A model generated the notes under the pieces. It was given only the letters and a program-made list of their open reading frames with translations. It did not search any database and had not been told where the DNA came from. A stretch of 64,000 nucleotides of DNA from Tetragonia tetragonoides (Eukaryota; Streptophyta; Magnoliopsida; Caryophyllales; Aizoaceae). A program made the translations under genes and the position numbers. Shown in pieces: positions 54,365 to 64,000 of the stretch (positions within the stretch are counted from its first letter, which is position 1; each line of letters opens with the position of its first letter). The stretch lies in NCBI GenBank assembly GCA_038025085.1, contig CM076140.1, positions 31,855,501 to 31,919,500 of the forward strand, given 5' to 3'.

Positions 54365-55361
54365 TGTATGGACCCGGGATTTTCGTCCAATCCTCATAAC
54401 GTATTGGTTTCCACGGAGTGCGTCCTTATAGAAAATTTGTAAGTTTGGGGTTTAGATAAGTTCAAGGGACCATCGAGTTAGAAAAGATTTTGTAAAGACA
54501 TGAATTGAAAAAAAACCATCAAAGACGTCACAAATATACTATCGGCGTTTTATCGAAAGGAAAAAACGAAGGGACAACCCAATAGCACGATAAGTGAACT
54601 AATCATGTTTTTAGAAAGACTCCCGCTCATATAGAACATATGAGTACCCAAGAATAACATGTTCGGGGGAGAAGGTACGAGGTGGGAAGGTGTTAGGCAC
54701 CCAACTCGCCCGTATTATCAAGGCCTCTACTAACTCAAGTTTGCTTAATAATCTAAAGACATAATTCCAATGCAAAACCGGATTAACAACCTAGACTTAG
54801 ACTATTAATTGGTTCATCACAAGCATCACAACATTTATTAACAACGACTACACAGACAATATTTTAGAAGCAATAAAACGTTATTCTAGCATGATATCTA
54901 CATTATGAGTACTAGAAAATAAACAATTAGGAAATTAATTTAATTTGATCCCTCAGGAATTTGTACCTGAACTGTAGGCTATATTTGACAAAAATAGTAA
55001 AAGGCAAGATCTCAAGTTTAGAAGAACGAGGGGGAAGCTCGGTGTAAATACTCCCGAGAATAGAGGTTGTCAACTGTAGACTATGTGTTTTGAACTGAGG
55101 GTCGAAGGGTTGTATTTATAGGCGTGGAGGAGTAGGGTTGGACGGCTAAAAATGAGCTGAAAATCGAATTGGGCTTAAAAAATGAATCAGGCCAGAAGCA
55201 AGGTCAGCGACGCTAGTTAGGGCCGCTGACGGCGGTCAGCTGCCTACTGGATGTCGTCTTAATGATGACAGTCTATTTTTATTTTTCGGAGGAATTTTAA
55301 TATTCCGAAAAATATGAAAATATTGTTTTACCGCTGGACGATAAAAGACGGTTCTACCCCG
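54365..55361 (-). repeat. 5' LTR of Tat-2, outer ~230 bp missing
   Basis: Aligns with the first ~1,000 bases of the other two Tat LTRs and stops at GGTTCTACCCC, followed directly by satellite (TTTTGAATGCATTTACGC). TATAAATACA on the minus strand at about 55111-55120. The missing piece is the U3 start on the minus strand. Confidence 0.85.
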
Positions 55362-57876
55362 GCATGGTTTTGAATGCATTTACGCATTTAAAAAGCTCTT
55401 TTGAGTAGGGTGAAAGAGATTTGAGTTCTTTTGTGTTGTATATTAAGAGAAAGCACCCAAATGCTTTGTTTGCATTCATTTGAGTGTGAAACTACACCAA
55501 GTATGTTTACAAGTACAAACAAGTTTCAACTCAAGCTTTTAAAAGCAATTACGCGTTTTAACAGCTCTTACGAGTAGGGTAAAAGAGATTTAGTTCTTTT
55601 GTGTTGTATATTAAGAGAAAGCACCCAAATGCTTTCTTTGCATTAATTTAAGTATGAAAGTACACCTTGAATCTTTTAAAGTACAAACAAGCTTCAACTC
55701 AAGCTGTTGAATGCATTTACCCATTTTTGAAGCTGTTACGAGTAGGATGAAACAGATTTGAGTTCTTTTGTGTTGCATGATAAGAGAAAGCATCCAAATA
55801 CTATGTTTATTTGAGTGTGAAACTACACCAAGGATGTTTGCAAGTACAAACAAGCTTTAACTCAAGCTTTTGAATGCATTTACGCGTTTTAAAACCTCTT
55901 ACGAGTAGGGTGAAAGAGATTTGAGTTCTTTTGTGTTGTATATTCACAGAAAGCACCCAAATGCTTTGTTTTCATTCCATTGAGTGTGAAACTACACCAA
56001 GGATGCTAACAAGTACGAACAAGCTTCAACCCAAGCTTCGGAATGCATTTACGCGTTTTAACAGCTCTTACGACTAGGGTGGTAGAAATTGAGTTCTTTT
56101 GTGTTGTATATTAAGAGAAAGCATCCAAATACTTTGTTTGCATTCATTTGAGTGTGAAACTACACTAAGGATGTTTATAAGTACAAACAAGCTCCAACTC
56201 AGGCTTTTGAATGCATTTACGCGTTTTAACAGCTCTTACGACTAGGGTGATAGAAATTGAGTTCTTTTGTGTTGTATTTTAAGAGAAAGCATCCAAATAC
56301 TTTGTTTGCATTCATTTGAGCGTGAAACTACACCAAGGATGTTTACAAGTACAAACAAGTTTCAACTCAAGCTTTTGATTGCATTTACGCGTTTTAAAAG
56401 CTCTTACGATTAGGGTGAAAGAGATTTGAGTTCTTTTGTGTTGTATATTTAGAGAAAGCACCGAAATGCTTTGTTTGCATTCATTTGAGTGTGAAACTAC
56501 ACCAAGGATGTTTACAAATACGAACAAGCTTCAACTCAAGCTTTTGAATGCATTTATGCGTTTTAACTGCTCTTAAGACTAGGGTGATAGAAATTGAGTT
56601 CTTTTGTGTTGTATATTAAGAGAACGCATCCAAATACTTTGTTTGCATTCATTTGAGTGTGAAACTACACTAAGGATATTTACTAGTACAAACAAGCTTC
56701 AACTCAAGCTTTTGAATGCATTTACGCGTTTTAAAAGCTCTTACGTGTATGGTGAAAGATATTTGAGTTCTTTTGTGTTGTATATTCAGAAAAAGCATCC
56801 AAATACTTTGTTTGCATTCATTTGTGTGTGAAACTACACCAAGTATGTTTACAAGTACAAACAAGTTTCAACTGAAGCTTTTGAATGCATTTAAGCGTTT
56901 TTACAGCTCTTACGAGTAGGGTGAAAGAGATTTAGTTCTTTTGTGTTGTAAATTAAGAGAAAGCACCCAAATGACTTGTTTGCATTTATTTAAGTATGAA
57001 ACTACGCCAATAATCTTTTAAAGTACAAACAAGCTTCAACTCGATCAAGCTATTGAATGAATTTACGCAATTTAAAAGCTCTTACGAGTAGGGTGAAAGA
57101 GATTTGAGTTCTTTTGTGTTGTATATTAAGAGAAATCACCCCAATGCTTTGTTTGCATTCATTTGAGTGTGAAACTACACCAAGAAGTTTTACAAGTACG
57201 ACCAAGCTTCAACTCATGCTTTTGAAAGCATTTACGCGTTTTAATAGCTCTTACGATTAGGGTGAAAGCATTGAGTTCTTTTGTGTTGTATATTAAGAGA
57301 AAGCATCCAAATAGTTTGTTTGCATTAATTTTTGTGTGAAACTACAACAAGGATGTTTACAAGTGAAAACTATCTCCAACTCAAGCTTTTGAATGCATTT
57401 ACGCGTTTTAACAGCTCTTACGACTAGGGTGATAGAAATTGAGTTTTTTTTTTATTCTATGCTAAGAGAAAGCAACCAAATACTTTTTTTGCATTCTTTT
57501 GAGTGTGAAACAACACCAAGTATGTTTACAAGTACAAACCAACTTCAACTCAAGCATTTGAATGCATTTACGCGTTTTGACAGCTCTTGCGATTAGGGTG
57601 AGAGAGATTTGAGTTCTTTTGTGTTGTATATTAAGAGAAAGCATCTAAATACTTTATTTGCATTCATTTGAGTGTGAGACTACACCAAGGATGTTTACAT
57701 GTACAAACAAGCTTCGACTCAAGCTTTTGAATGCATTTACGTGTTTTAAAAGATCTTACGAGTAGGGTGAAAGAGATTTGAGTTCCTTTGTGTTGTATAT
57801 TCAGAGAAAGCATCCAAATACTTTCTTTGCATTCATTTGTGTGTGAAACTACACCAAGTATGTTTACAAGTACAAA
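55362..57876. repeat. Satellite array, block E
   Basis: About 15 monomers of the same 170-bp family between Tat-2 and Tat-3. Monomers are of both classes (gactagggtgatag and gagtagggtgaaag). The array ends at TACAAGTACAAA, within a monomer, where the Tat-3 LTR begins. Confidence 0.95.
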
Positions 57877-59172
57877 TGTAGACACCTTAATTGGTTCTCA
57901 TCCCCTGGCACCGCAACGCCCGATGATGAGGTCAAAACCGCTCAATCCCGACCCCCTGGCTAAGCCCAAGGGCAATTTCGTAATTTACTGAGCACAAAAA
58001 GTCAAAAAAACCCTAGACACGCGCGCGCCTCCAGGCCCAGCGGCTGACGCTGTCACCCCGGCGGCACACGCGTGACAGCGGGGGCCCTCTGGACCTGTTT
58101 TTTGGCTGGGTCGAGTTGTGGCGCCGGGTTTCTTACCCTAAGCCCTCGATTCCGTCCGCTACCTCTATAAATACTCATTTTCACCTTCTTTTGAGAGAGG
58201 TTGGTCAGTTCATTATTTTGAGAGCATTGAGAGCACAAATTCCCCCAAATCATAGAGAATTCAGATTTTGAAGACTCAAGCAAGCCATTGCACCTAGCCT
58301 AGCACCCAAGATCGAAGAGCAATTTCAATTCTACTAGTCCCGTTGGAATAGAACGTCCAGGTTAACCATCCCGAGGGCCTAAATTCTTTATTAGAACTCT
58401 TATTTATTGCTTACAATCATGTTATATTTAGCTTTTGAATAGGGTTGAATAAATTTGTATGCTTGGGTTTTTGTAAATAATTATGCATGATTGTCTTAAT
58501 TTAAAGTTTGCATCTTTTTATTAGTTTATGCAAGTTTGCATCTTTTTTATAGTTTGTGCATGCATATAGCAACCTCTTAGGTTTATTTTAGCATAAAGTT
58601 GAAACTTTTTATTTGTTCTTCCTATGAAGTTACTAACAAATTTATTGATGTGCATATGCAATACTTGGCGCGTTTAGCAAAGTGCAGTAGGTTGGAGCGT
58701 TAAATTATTGCTCTTATCTCTTGTTGTGTTCGATAACAGTATGCATGCAAATTGGATATAAATTTTGCAAAGTGATAACATAGGTTATTTTGGTTGTCTT
58801 TAACCCACCTAGTTAATTTAGGATCTTGGACGACCGGATTTATGTGGAACCATATAGCATAAATAAATATTTGACATGGATAGGCTTAGTAGAGGTCGTT
58901 TATTCGGGCGATTTAGATGAGATTCGTTTTGTTTATTTCGTACCTACACCCCCGAATTCAATATTTAGCCCCATGGGTATGAGTCAATTCCCAATAGGAA
59001 TTGGGTGCACTTTTTGATGGTTTCAAATTGTTTCCTAAAAATTGGTGGCGGCTTCACTATTTGCAAATTGTTATTCCCCATAATTAATTTAAATAGCATA
59101 TTGACGTATTATTTAAGAACCGTTAATTCCAATTAAATTCGTTTAAGCGCCGGAAAGGCGAGGGTTCTTACA
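57877..59172 (+). repeat. 5' LTR of Tat-3 (1,296 bp) with TATA box
   Basis: Starts TGTAGACACC after satellite and ends GGTTCTTACA before the primer site. TATAAATA at 58166-58173 in a CT-rich context, followed by a GAGAGCATTGAGAGC leader-like region. The upstream part is GC-rich (58010-58130, with GCGCGCGCC). Confidence 0.85.
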
Positions 59173-59173
59173 G

Positions 59174-59192
59174 TGGCGACTTCACTGAGGAC
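59174..59192 (+). other. Tat-type primer-binding site (Tat-3)
   Basis: TGGCGACTTCACTGAGGAC, one base after the LTR. Confidence 0.75.
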
Positions 59193-60184
59193 AATTAACA
59201 AGAGGGTGTAATTCGAACACCTATCAATGTCAATAATTTGTATTAGCTATGTGGTTCAATTACCGTATGTGTTTATTTTCTTTGCTTTGCATCCATATCA
59301 TCCATATTGCTTGCGTTATCATCGCAAGATGTCGAAAGACATCATCACACCATAAACAGGAATTACCCTTTGGAACATTGTCTATGACTTAGGCCGGTGA
59401 CCCACTAGGTCTGAATTACCTTTGCATATACTCGTGTTCCACCCCATGACATTTTCATGTTTCCATTGGAGATGTGTAAAATGGTACGTTTAGTGTTACT
59501 ATGCATCCCATAGATGACGAAACGCATCCGGTCGTGGGTTACCTTATCCAACCATAGATTGTGTCAAAATATTGCATTCAGTCCCATAGTCCATATCAAG
59601 GTGCTAAATGATTTACTCGCCATATCATGATTGATTGTTTCCCTGCTATGTGATTAGTTTCCATAGAATATTAGGATTAGATCCCCCCTTAGGATTTTAT
59701 TGAGTCCTGGTTAGGGAAGGTTTCCCTTTTGTTGCTTGTGCGTTTTGTAAGTTTACAAATAGAGTCTAGGATCTTTTCTTTTTAGGAAGTAGAATCCCTG
59801 TATGACTCCGACGACGCTAGTGACCATATCAGGAAGACGTTCCTATCCATATGAATTAGATTGCGTGCAAATAATATATTCCCGTCAATGATCTTTCACA
59901 AAATAAAAAAGAGTCTTACTTTATTCTATATGCAAGTCAATAGTATATTTTCCTTTCTTAAATTAGGGAATTTTATCCCATATGCAAGTCAAGAGTACAT
60001 TTTCCTTTAATAAAGTCGAAAGATCATTGACTAGAATATGCTATTTACATAAAATCGCGTCTTTCCCGAAAGTCACCATGTTGAGGATTAGTGCTAGATT
60101 CTCTTCCCACATTTGTTTTAAAATCGCGTCTTTCTTCTGTGGAGTTTTCCATTTACTTCCTATTTTCTTAAGCGGGCCTTTTTT
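59193..60184 (+). other. Tat-3 leader
   Basis: About 1 kb, non-coding. Contains two near-copies of CATATGCAAGTCAA..AGTA..TTTTCCTTT (59928-59960 and 59978-60010), and TAAAATCGCGTCTTTC twice (60051, 60119). No gene. Confidence 0.55.
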
Positions 60185-61966
60185 ATGTCCAGAATTGGTA
60201 GGAGTAAAGATCACGGTCCTAGGAAAAGGGAGAGGGACGAGTCATGCAAGAGATTGATCCACAAGTTCTCGTTCGAACCTTCACCGCAAGCACAGTTTTT
60301 GGGCCCTATTTGGCTCGATTACCTTCGCACACCGCCATTGTCACCTCAAGCCTCGCCACCTAATTCACCTAAGTCCGCTATGTCTGGAGATGCTGAGAGA
60401 ACCGCTGACCAAAAGATGGACGACCTTTTAGCCCAATTGGTCACCATGAATGCTAGATTCACTGATATGGAACCCCGTGTCGCCAAGTTGGATCCCCCTA
60501 CTAGGGTTGATGACGAGCCCAAGCCCAATGAGGATAAGACTGAGCCCTCCACTAAAGAGGTCCAAGAACTCCAAGCCAAACTGAATAGGCTTGAGTCCGT
60601 TCTAGGCAAAAGTCGTGTCTTCAATGACATGATCATCAATTCTGAAGGCTATTCTCCCCATATCAAGGGAAAACTGCCTGCTATGTTTTCCATGCCTGAA
60701 GTTCCCACGTTCAAAGGAACTGATGATCCACAAGATCACATTAGAGGTTTTACCTTTCCATTGGGCCTTAGAGGCATTGAGCAAGAGTTGTATGTTCACC
60801 TCTTTCCCCAAACTTTGGATCCTGCTGTTAGGGCCTGGTTCTTCAAATTACCCACCCAAAAGCTGCAGAAATGGGAAGACTTATCCACTTTGTTCCTTGA
60901 GAGATATGCTGACAATGTCTTGCCTCCCATGATATTGAGAGAATTGGACATCACCAAGCAAGGTGACAAAGAAGGATTCACCAATTTCGTAATAAGATGG
61001 AGAACTAAGGTTGTTGAAATGATTGATCGCCCATCTGAAAGGGATCAAATTAGAATGCTAGTCCAGAACTTGGCATATGAATACCGTGAGCACATGAAGT
61101 TTCAACCCATAACCACTTATGCCCAACTAGCTGAAGTAGGCATGACCATTGAAGATGACCAACTCCAAAGAGGGGAGAACAAGGTCACTTACAACAACAA
61201 CACAAGTGGTTACAAGGATAAGAAATACACCAATACCAATCATGCCTCCACAAGTAGAGGAAATGAAGTGAACGCCATTGCTGACAGGCATCCAAGAAGG
61301 TTTTCTCCCCTCGGGATGCCTTACGTCAAGGCCCTACACAAATTAGTCAAAGGAGACTATCTACACTCGATTTGGCCAACTCCCGATCCACCCATAGAGA
61401 AAAGATCGCCATACAGGAACCAGTTTGCATTCTGCAAATACCATAGGGGTCATGGACACGATACCTAAAAGTGTTACACTCTCAAGGAGAAAATCCAGGA
61501 CCGGTTCGACAATGGCACCATACCATTGCCTAAGGACGCACCACCGCCCAATAAAAATAATAACCCCCTTGGAAATTCTTTCGCCGTTGATATAGAAGAA
61601 GGGTTTGATCCATCCTATCTGATCACTCCTGTCGGGCAGGCCATACCACCATACCCAAGCCCAAGGCCCACGCTAGACATTTGCGGCCTTTGGGATAGCT
61701 ATGAAGAGGACAATGGGTCCTATACTGATCTAGAAGACATGTTGACTCCTCAAGTCCATGACATAACAAATGGCAAACCTTGGTATGATATCTCCGATGA
61801 CGAGAAAGAAGAGGATGACAAAGCTCTAAACTACCACACAAGATCAAGGCGTCAATTCAGGCCTAAAATTATCTACATGGACCCATCTCAAATCAACCCC
61901 TTAGAGCCTGTAACAATCTCGCGCATACAAGGAGTGGCTAAAGAAGTGGCTAAAGAAGATGATTGA
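60185..61966 (+). pseudogene. Tat-3 gag, one internal stop
   Basis: Starts MSRIGRSKDHGPRKRERDES at 60185 and is open for 427 codons. Capsid-type core: AMFSMPEVPTFKGTDDPQDH, QTLDPAVRAWFFKLP and LSTLFLERYADN, typical of Retrotrans_gag. A C-x2-H-x4-H-x4-C knuckle (FCKYHRGHGHDT..C) is split by a TAA at 61466-61468. The same frame then stays open to TGA at 61964-61966, with an acidic stretch (ISDDEKEEDD). A one-codon stop inside the knuckle is either a disabling mutation or a readthrough point; given the lesions downstream I favour mutation. Confidence 0.85.
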
Positions 61967-61984
61967 ACCAACATCCTTAAACTG

Positions 61985-63289
61985 TTGCAAAGGACAAAAG
62001 TTGACAAATCCATCTGGCAATTGTTGACTACTTCTATCACTCATACAAGGGTCGTGCTAGAAGCCTTGAATGCAACCACAATTTCTCCAAATGCTACTCT
62101 TGAAGAGGTGGTTAACCTCCTGGTCCAAGGCAACTCATCCACACCCATCACCTTTTCTGACAAGGACCTTCCACCTACAGGTATCCACCACAACAAAGCC
62201 CTTTATCTGAATGTAATTTGTCAATAAAGACAAGTCCCCGTGACCTTAGTTGACAATGGCTCTCCCGTAAATGTATGCCCTTGAGGACCGCTGAACACCT
62301 CAAAATAGATTGCAACAATCTCGCGCATGCCGCACAAGGGCTAAGAGTTTATTACAATTCCAAAAGAAACATCTTGCGCACCTTCTCCATGAACATCAAT
62401 ATCGGGCAAATCGAGAAAATGGTCCAGTTTCACGTAATTGATATTCCAGCCACCTTAAACCTGCTTTTAGGAAGGCCTTGGTTGCATGGGCTTAATGCTG
62501 TAGCTTCAACCCTACACCAAAAGGTAAAGCTATCCTGGGCAGGATCCAAACTGGAAGTCTGCGCTGATACCATGGTAGCCCAGATTGAAAAAGCTCCAGA
62601 CTTAAAGATAGAGCACAATGAGCAAGATGAAGAATTATGCGGATTCGAGAAGATAGCCTTCATAGAGACGATAGAGACCACACTCAATGTGAATGCTCTA
62701 CTTAGAAAGCAAGGTCACTTTCCAGGCACCACTGTGGGCCCTCACCCCAAGGTAGCCCAAACCTGCTGGGACACCAAGGTCAAAAACAATCTATTTGGGC
62801 TAGGCTACAGGCCCACAAGGCAAGAAATCCGAGCTTACATATCCAAGAAAATGGCTAGGAAAAGAGCCCGCGCAGCCAACAAGCCTGTTCCACATAGCAT
62901 GAATCCCTATCCCCTCACTCTCAATGGGAAATTTCTCCAAGAAGGCCATCCATATCCCTATTATGGATTCCCTGAACCATACACGATCAATGGAGTCGTA
63001 GTTCCAGGCTTTGAGGCATTTCAAGACTGCTTCACCATGAGTGAAGACACACCCGTACCTCCTAATGAGGACCAATCCACTAAAGATTGGGCTAATGACA
63101 TGGCAGCCAACGACTTTGGGCTACTATTCTTGGAAGAGCGTCGCCAATACGACGAGGCAACAAACAAGCTTCCCCTTACTGTGCTTTTGAATGAAGGATT
63201 TGACTCGTCCAAGCTGATTGCCCCAATCGGGCCCGACCGCACCGCCTGGAAGCACGAGACAAAGCGGACTCCAGTAGAGGGAGCCAAGT
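61985..63289 (+). pseudogene. Tat-3 protease and G-patch region, frameshifted
   Basis: Continues the gag frame after 61966 to TAA at 62225-62227 (IWQLLTTSITHTRVVLEALN, FSDKDLPPTGIHH), then LVDNGSPVNVCP (catalytic D-x-G of the aspartic protease, about 62248-62280). A one-base loss near 62275-62282 moves the frame, and the next block is open to 63297: RTAEHLKIDCNNLAHAAQGL, LLLGRPWLHGLNAVAS (protease flap/C-part, about 62464) and HQKVKLSWAG. A weakened G-patch follows (LLRKQGHFPGTTVGP, NNLFGLGYRPT). The reading ends because LTR sequence starts at 63290; reverse transcriptase is absent. Confidence 0.8.
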
Positions 63290-64000
63290 TGATGTGATTT
63301 TTTTTTGGATTTTCTGTATTTTGATAAATAAAAATAATAAAAGGGATATACCTCTCGAATACCTCAAGGGGTTGGGATTTTCGTTCAAGAATCACTCAAG
63401 AACAATACTTGCGCATCACACACAAGGGTTTCAAACTGAATCACTCAATTTGAGGGGTAAATACTCACGTATTAATCATTAATCATCAAAGTCTATATTA
63501 CAAGTTCGTGCTCTCCCCTATTTATATATAGACAAATAAAACTAAAGCAACTAGGAAACCTATTACAATTAGGAAACTAATGACTTAACAACTTTCCTAA
63601 ATTAAAAGAGAACAAATAATGAACTTTCCTAAATCCCTAATGCTCACCTAACACTAATAACAATCAGATTATTACTTTCCTAAACATATTCTAACTAATT
63701 AAGGAAATAGTCAAACGAAATAAAACTTAAACAGATAGTTACTTGGCGCCCAAGGCTAAAACCGTTGGAAAAAACTTTCACCGTAACTTCAATTGCCTTT
63801 TCAACCCCGTTACGTTCTGAATATGGGAAAACTCAAAGCATGGGAGTTTTAGATCTCGTTTCCAGCTTTCTACAAAATTTTCAATCACCACGATCCCATA
63901 TCGTAAGAGTGAGTTATGATCAAAATACGAACCAATGTAGAAGCTGTCAAAATTACGTGAATCCTTATAACAAATGTTATCATATAATAAGAGCTTTAAA
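63290..64000 (-). repeat. LTR (partial) of the left-edge family, inserted in Tat-3
   Basis: Begins TGATGTGATTT at 63290 and runs past the window edge. It matches 1319-2000 in order (CAAGAATCACTCAAGAACAA, TTTGAGGGGTAAATACTCACGTATT, GATCAAAATACGAACCA). No initiator-Met primer site precedes it: the flank is Tat-3 coding sequence. It is therefore a solo LTR or the 3' LTR of an element lying to the right. Confidence 0.85.

Larger units (their letters stand above)
40630..55361 (-). mobile_element. Tat-lineage Ty3/gypsy element, nearly complete (Tat-2)
   Basis: About 14.7 kb on the minus strand. In its direction: 5' LTR (55361-54365, outer end missing), primer site, leader, gag and G-patch (53370-51781), pol with reverse transcriptase, RNase H and integrase (51440-48168), then two plus-strand genes (46545-47782 and 43221-45953), a minisatellite region, and the 3' LTR (41872-40630). 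Satellite lies on both sides, but the two flanks do not join into one monomer, so some flank was lost. Confidence 0.9.
57877..63289 (+). mobile_element. Plus-strand Tat-lineage element, 3' truncated (Tat-3)
   Basis: 5' LTR, primer site, leader, gag, protease and G-patch in order on the plus strand. Everything after the protease/G-patch region (reverse transcriptase onward) is missing, because an unrelated LTR begins at 63290. LTR start (TGTAGACACC), LTR end (CTTACA) and primer site are like those of Tat-1/Tat-2, but the LTR body is different, so it is a separate family. No antisense genes are visible in the surviving part. Confidence 0.85.

Noticed and set aside
58053..58283. 76-codon minus-strand ORF in the Tat-3 LTR
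   Set aside because: Lies across the LTR promoter region and has no homology; chance ORF.
60346..60984. Minus-strand ORFs opposite Tat-3 gag as a further antisense gene
   Set aside because: They mirror codon usage of the well-supported gag frame and show no splice sites or family motifs.

Overview
The window is plant nuclear DNA, most likely from a eudicot heterochromatic (pericentromere-like) region. It contains long-terminal-repeat (LTR) retrotransposons of the Ty3/gypsy type, about 22 kb of a ~170-bp tandem satellite, a CACTA DNA-transposon end and a broken fragment of the conserved eukaryotic gene ABCE1 (RLI). I see no intact host gene and nothing prokaryotic. The species cannot be named from sequence alone.

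Layout. 1-2131: a minus-strand Ty3/gypsy element (gag, initiator-Met primer-binding site, LTR) abutting an ABCE1 pseudogene (2143-3250). 4025-4096: a tRNA-like sequence, then the terminus of a CACTA element (to 4428). 4429-15267: a truncated Tat-lineage Ty3/gypsy element (Tat-1; minus-strand gag/pol, one LTR). 15268-40629: the satellite array, interrupted by a decayed chromovirus-like element with target-site duplication (19968-23335), a solo LTR with a perfect 5-bp duplication (30355-31790) and a truncated paralogue of that LTR (35878-36710). 40630-55361: a second, nearly complete Tat element (Tat-2). 55362-57876: more satellite. 57877-63289: a plus-strand element (Tat-3; LTR, gag, protease, then truncated). 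63290-64000: a second LTR of the family seen at 1319-2131.

The most notable content is in Tat-1 and Tat-2. Between pol and the 3' LTR each carries two extra genes in ANTISENSE orientation to gag-pol. One is a multi-intron gene resembling the plant mobile domain (PMD, 'aminotransferase-like') family. The other is a largely intronless ORF resembling a TE-associated plant family (DUF7745-like), with its own TATA box. The antisense genes and pol converge tail to tail. The antisense placement would explain why GT-AG introns survive retrotransposition: they are not introns on the genomic RNA strand. Both copies are damaged here, by mostly different lesions.

The satellite has higher-order structure: ~870-bp pentamers marked by an A-rich spacer, an almost identical 2,338-bp tandem duplication, and a ~5.5-kb duplication that copied the solo LTR and later lost ~1.13 kb. 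A third paralogous block keeps the empty pre-insertion site, so insertion and duplication events can be ordered.
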